From: Taxillus chinensis
Taxonomy: Eukaryota; Streptophyta; Magnoliopsida; Santalales; Loranthaceae
NCBI GenBank assembly: GCA_023512835.1
Contig: CM042086.1
Location: 20,343,029 to 20,407,028 of the forward strand
Direction of reading: 5' to 3'
DNA length: 64,000 nt
In this document: positions 60,183 to 64,000 of the stretch, piece by piece
Numbering within the stretch: the first letter of the stretch is position 1
How the letters are laid out: each line of letters begins with the position of its first letter
Made by a program: the position numbers and the translations under genes
Notes under the pieces: model-generated
The model's input: only the letters and a program-made list of their open reading frames with translations
Database searches by the model: none
Told to the model about the DNA's origin: nothing

Positions 60183-60200
60183 ACCGTGCTCGATACCACT
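60183..60200 (-). other. Primer-binding site of the gypsy element
   Basis: On the minus strand TGGTATCGAGCACGG follows the 5' LTR by two bases (AG). It shares TGGTATCGAGC with both copia copies and lacks one A of the usual TGGTATCAGAGC. Confidence 0.55.
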
Positions 60201-60586
60201 TGTCACGGGGTCAGCCTTTATAGCGAGCTTAACCCGTGCGGCACCTAGTTCCCACCCGTACGAAGGAACGCTAGGTCAGCCTAACTCGTCGCATTTGGAT
60301 CGGAACCTATCGATCCGTTGTAAAGCAATTGTGTAGGGAAGCGCTTAGCGGAAGATCGATTTAAACGAAGGCAACAAACGATTGTATTGATTGCTTGAAA
60401 GCTTTACAACATCACTCCCCTACATATAGATGTTAACACGTTTTTGGCTATGTCACCAGGAGACATCATATATGATCGAAATCCAAAATCTCTACAACTC
60501 ACGCTATAAGCTAAGTACAACACTTTACAAAGGGGAAATACCCCAAAATGGCCTAAGTATGCTAGGATAAGCCTCGGTCCGTGACA
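60201..60586 (-). repeat. 5' LTR of the gypsy element
   Basis: 386 bp, nearly identical to the 3' LTR. On the minus strand a GGCCATTTTGGGG block precedes the CTTATAGCGTGAG region. The terminal sequences are TGTCAC and GTGACA. Confidence 0.92.
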
Positions 60587-60818
60587 CGGAGGAGGTAGAA
60601 AGATTGCATAAAATTAAGTTTTGAAGGCATTAGAGTACTTTTTTTGGAAATCCGAGGGAGGAAAATCCTCTATGCGATTTTAAGCTCGTAGCTTTCGTCG
60701 ATACCTTCAAATCAAAAAAAATGGACCTAATTTCGATCATTGTACGCAAAGTTCTAGCCGTTTGAAGTTTTTGTTGGAAATTACAGTCGATGAAACCTAA
60801 ACACCCGTCGATCTGGCC

Positions 60819-61165
60819 ATGGGAGAGATGCTCAACGCCTACTCGAGGCTTGCTCGACGCCTGCCCAAGCTTGAGGCTCGAGTAGAATCTGCTCGAGCCT
60901 CGCTGAGGCTCGCCTCGAGCAGTGTCGAGCTTGAGGCTCGAGCAGATCTGCTCGAAATCCGAATATCGCATGCGATATTTAGGATATCGATTGTGATATT
61001 GAGTGTGAAATTCAGAATTTCGAGTGGAATATTCTGATTTTCGAGTGTTGGATAATATCGAGTGCGACATTCAGAATATCGAGTGGGATATCGAGTGTGA
61101 CATTCAGCATATCAAGTGGGATATCGAATATCGAGCATGGGGTCTGGAGCAAATCTGCTCGAGCC
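60819..61165. repeat. Palindrome-rich repeat of GAGGCTCGAGCAG and ATATCGAGTG motifs
   Basis: From 60840 to 60955 the motif GGCTCGAG/CTCGAGCC recurs about eight times in both orientations, with AGATCTGCTCGA. From 60960 to 61130 ATATCGAGTG and GACATTCAGAATAT repeat about six times. The block closes with GCAAATCTGCTCGAGCC. It lies inside the TIR element, right of the gypsy insertion. Confidence 0.75.
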
Positions 61166-61302
61166 CCTGCTCGTGGCGTTGGCTCGAGCGATGATTTGGA
61201 AGCGTATTGAATCGTGAAAAAAAATGCTGAGGTGACTTATTTCACGTCAGTCGGGGATGCGAAGGATGCCGCAACGCCGGTTGTATCTAGAGTTTTTGTA
61301 AT

Positions 61303-62724
61303 AGCATTATATTTCCTTTAAAAAGGGGTAAAACTTACTTTCAAATGGAGAAACTTACTTTGTTACCCGAGGACGTGTCTAGAATGAATAAATATTTATG
61401 TTTGGACGAAACATCCAGAGTTTTATCTGAATGATGACATGACGCTCATCCGATGTGTTTTTTAAAAATTCATTGTCCGACGTCTATCATCTGGAAAAAA
61501 TCCAAATTTTTCATCTGGATATGTGATATGGCCTAGGAGTTGCTCTACTTCGGGTCTTGGCATTCGATGCTTCTGGTGTATGTGTAAGCGATGGCATGTC
61601 ACGTCACGTCGCCAAGCACCACTGCATGCGCAGGTTGTTTGGTGATTGATCGGAGCACAGCTGTACAGGTTGATCGTAGGGTAGTCGTATGCCCCTATCG
61701 TACGCTTGTGGCCTTTATTATGTTGGGTGCTAGGTGTCGTGTAAGAGGATGGGAATTGACGCTAGTTTGGGCAGCGGACCGGAGTTGCAACAGAGGTATT
61801 GCAGAATGTGGATTGGTAATAGAGGAGTTGAGCCTGGTGTTTTTCTGTCACAGATGGGTCTGAATTTGGGACTAATGAAAATATATTGGCGATGGGTGAT
61901 AAGAATTTAAAGCAAAATTTGATGTAGGTGAGGTGGCTTGTTTACAGTAGAAAATGTTGTAGAAGTGGAAGAAATGGATCTGTCCACCAGCAGGGTGAGG
62001 GGAAAAAAACTTTCCTTCTTGAAGTTGGCTCTCTGCTTCCCTTGTCTTGAAAAATTGGAGGTCTCCTTTTATAGCGCGCTAGAGAGTTGAGCTTTCCAAT
62101 CTTGGCAGCATAATCATATGTCAACCAGATGTTGGAAAAACTGAGGTTGGGTTGGGAGACTGATGGAATTAAATGATTTTTTTTGTTCATTTGGAATTAA
62201 TGCATGAATTATTAATATATATAACTACCCTTCAAAATGTGGCCATTCTTCGGAGAAAACGAAAGAGACAGATCAACGGGAACACGAGCCTCACCTCGGC
62301 CTGCATCAAATCGACGCTCGACTTTACCTTCCTGGGAAAGACTAAACTCTGTGGCTTATCTAGCTTTTCGATCGTAGTGTTCAAGTCGCCCTCGAGGTTT
62401 CCAGGAGGAGTCGATCGCCGGCTGCGCAGCGATGCTTGGGGACATGGAGACATGCTGCCAACGCATACGCGTCTCGCCATGCTGGAAGCACCGAATGCCA
62501 CGGCCCGGAGTGGAGCTGCTCCCACGCCATCTCACTCGCCGCCTACGCCACTCGGAGGTAGCCAGAGGCAGTCGACGCCACAATGCCGATTGCCGAAGAA
62601 GGCGTAGCTCCCATCGGCGGAGGCACAGTTATTAACTCCGTTCCTGCTCATGTGCCATTACTCCGGATAACGTGTCTTCTTCTTTTTTTTTTAGCTCCTG
62701 CCATGACTCCGTACACGTATATTT
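61303..62724. other. Unassigned region with a GC-rich island
   Basis: No gene is recognised. From about 62230 to 62640 the sequence is GC-rich with overlapping open frames on both strands (144 codons on plus, 97 on minus), none with a known motif. CTTTTATAGCGCGC near 62068 resembles a TATA region. It may be a captured or decayed gene piece. Confidence 0.3.
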
Positions 62725-63095
62725 AGGCTAAAAATTCAGTAAAACAGCATTGTTTCCCTTCAAAATTCACTATATTTAGGCATATTAGATCACTCACGAA
62801 TAACCAAATTTGCTTATATGAAATAAATAAAGCACAGCTGAAAATAAATATATATATTGACTAAATATTTTATTAAATACCAACTTCGAGACACCTGGCT
62901 AGCTAAATTTAGCTAGTCAATACCTCAAGTTTGATATTTAATAAAATTTTTAGTTAATACACATATTTTGAGCTGAATTTATAATCAATATTATTCTATA
63001 TAGGCAAATTTGTTGAAACATTTAGGTATTTTAAGTGCTCTTAAGATCATAGTGGCTCAACAAATTTAAAATTTCGCTAAATTTTAACTAAAAAA
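62725..63095. mobile_element. Foldback (long inverted-repeat) MITE
   Basis: Arms pair around a centre near 62908 (GGCTAGCTAAATTTAGCTAG). Clear pairs are 62803-62825 with 62990-63013 (CAAATTTGCTTATATG against CTATATAGGCAAATTTG), 62835-62845 with 62963-62977, and 62858-62880 with 62934-62957. Weaker pairing extends to about 62725 and 63095. It is AT-rich with no coding capacity. Confidence 0.6.
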
Positions 63096-63269
63096 TGTTA
63101 ACATGTCTTCGCACCAACTTTAACAAAAAAAAGTTATCTCCATTTCACTCGCTAAATTTGATGAGTCCTTTTCTGCTGGTTATTTTTTTAAATAAAATAA
63201 TATATTTTCATCTCACTTCTCTCTCTCGATCAACAACGGGATACACAACCTTCATTAACGGCATTGCAA

Positions 63270-63425
63270 GGGTGATAAGGGCGACGGCGTTGCGGGGGAG
63301 AGGGCTAGAGGGGGGCGGCCGGGGTTAACGGCATTGCGGGGGGGGGGGTGGGGGGGCGAACCGGGTTGATAACATTGTAAGGGGAGGGGTAACGGTACTG
63401 GGGGGGGGGGGGGCAAGGGGACGAC
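63270..63425. repeat. G-run region, potential G-quadruplex
   Basis: The plus strand has at least eight runs of four or more G, including runs of about 10, 7 and 14, separated by AACGGCATTG- and AACGGTACTG-type spacers, so the region looks like a degenerate repeat of a GGCATTG-Gn unit. Run lengths may be unreliable. Confidence 0.7.
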
Positions 63426-63444
63426 GGTGTTGTCGGGGAGCAAT

Positions 63445-64000
63445 ATAAGGGTGAGCTACAAACGAACCGAACCGAGCCAAGTAGTAAGGTGTTCGAACAT
63501 GTTCATTACTATTCATTAACGAACCAAACCGAACATGAGGCTTAAACTATGATATTCACGAACCGTTCACGAACATTACTTTGTTGTTCACGACAATCAC
63601 GACATGTATTTACAAACTTGTTCACAAACGTTTAGGAACACAATTATAAAATCATAAAAGTCTATAAAAAGAATTCACACTATAAACTTATCAAAAAAAG
63701 TGTAATTAATTAACTGTTAGGTTGTGTTATCTTTGTTTAATATGTTTAAACAATTACTACATGTAGTTCATAAAAATATTGTAATAATAGTAATAATAAA
63801 CAAATAAATCAAAAATATATATTGTTATTTAATAATAATATAAAAATACATGCTTATTAATTTATATTTAATATAAATATATTTATATTTAATAAAATAA
63901 CTTTTATACATATTAATTGATTTATTAATTTTCCGTTCACAAATTATTTTCACAAACATGAACGATATTCACGAACTGTTTGTGAACACTTGTTCGTGAA
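63445..64000. mobile_element. Element with subterminal GTTCGTGAAC-type repeats, cut by the window end
   Basis: The segment begins GTGAGCTACAAACGAACCGAACCGAGCC. It has many copies of GAACC, TTCACGAAC and GTTCGTGAA in both orientations at 63448-63610 and again at 63920-64000, with an AT-rich middle. This layout is common in large plant DNA transposons with clustered subterminal repeats. The right end lies outside the window. Confidence 0.45.

Larger units (their letters stand above)
55085..60586 (-). mobile_element. Ty3/gypsy chromovirus-type LTR retrotransposon, young insertion
   Basis: A 5.5-kb element on the minus strand. The 5' LTR is 60201-60586 and the 3' LTR 55085-55469. CGGA flanks it (55081-55084 and 60587-60590). 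The LTRs begin TGTCAC and end GTGACA, so they are also short inverted repeats. They differ by only three G/A substitutions and one indel in about 386 bp. Gag, protease, RT, RNase H, integrase and a chromodomain-like tail follow in gypsy order. The gag and chromodomain wording suggests the Galadriel clade, with modest certainty. Confidence 0.9.
54914..61302. mobile_element. TIR-bounded element split by a gypsy retrotransposon
   Basis: The left end (54914-54948) and the inverted right end (61266-61302) share ATTACAAAAACTCTA followed by a diverged CAACCG-GTTGCG block, about 35 bp in all. The space between them holds a complete gypsy element (55085-60586). Without it the host element would be about 0.89 kb: 54914-55084 plus 60587-61302. 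The inner part contains a hairpin (54960-55002) and the TCGAG/GATATC repeats (60819-61165). I found no clear TSD, so the superfamily is open. No transposase is seen. Confidence 0.6.

Noticed and set aside
62173..62635. Plus-strand 144-codon frame and overlapping frames
   Set aside because: No recognisable motif, overlapping frames on both strands, and composition explains them; kept only as an unassigned GC-rich island.
1..64000. tRNA, rRNA or other structural RNA genes
   Set aside because: I looked for cloverleaf-type and conserved rRNA sequences and saw none; a covariance-model search would be decisive.
1..64000. A biosynthetic or defence gene cluster
   Set aside because: The intact host genes belong to unrelated families, are widely spaced, and are separated by transposons.

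Overview
This window is plant nuclear DNA, most likely from a eudicot. It has spliced genes with GT-AG introns, long AT-rich spacers, copia and gypsy LTR retrotransposons, small TIR elements, and an S-protein-homologue (SPH) gene, a family expanded in eudicots. I cannot name the species. All boundaries, splice sites and target-site duplications (TSDs) were read by eye.

Layout. 0-6.3 kb: a small Tourist-like MITE, a duplicated leader region, a five-exon NF-YA gene (2580-5069) with a miR169-type site just after its stop, and an intronless SPH gene (5734-6138). 6.3-11 kb: AT-rich spacer with a minisatellite, MITE-like repeats and a (TA)n tract. 11-18.8 kb: a degenerate copia element (11072-16206, TSD CATTG) inserted in an older gypsy-type LTR. 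18.8-24.7 kb: a 335-bp tandem duplication, a reverse-strand copia remnant split by a 2.28-kb solo LTR (20453-22731, TSD ACACA), and another MITE. 25.0-27.0 kb: a four-exon chloroplast RNA-binding protein gene on the minus strand. 28.3-31 kb: SIRE-like copia and other transposon debris. 31.9-33.2 kb: an intronless U-box E3 ligase gene of the PUB22/23 type on the minus strand. 34-38.4 kb: two hAT-like non-autonomous elements with 8-bp TSDs, in spacer. 39.8-44.4 kb: an old copia element. 45.3-50.2 kb: a second copy of the first copia family, carrying a different LTR U3. 51.2-51.6 kb: a small tandem-Agenet gene on the minus strand. 52.0-52.7 kb: a Harbinger-like element enclosing a GC-rich island. 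53.6-54.2 kb: a PPR pseudogene. 54.9-61.3 kb: a TIR-bounded element split by a young chromodomain gypsy element (55085-60586). 61.3-64 kb: repeat-rich DNA with a foldback element, G-runs and GTTCG-type repeats.

Five host genes look intact: NF-YA, SPH, the cp RNA-binding protein, the U-box ligase and the Agenet protein. They are unrelated in function and lie 0.6 kb to about 19 kb apart; nothing suggests a cluster or joint pathway. Most of the rest is transposon sequence of several ages, nested in at least three places.

I did not find a convincing new biological system. The observations most worth checking are the NF-YA leader duplication with the miR169 site, the gypsy element whose LTRs are nearly identical although its coding region is full of frameshifts, the TIR element it interrupts, the GC-rich cargo in the Harbinger-like element, and the U3 exchange between the two related copia copies.
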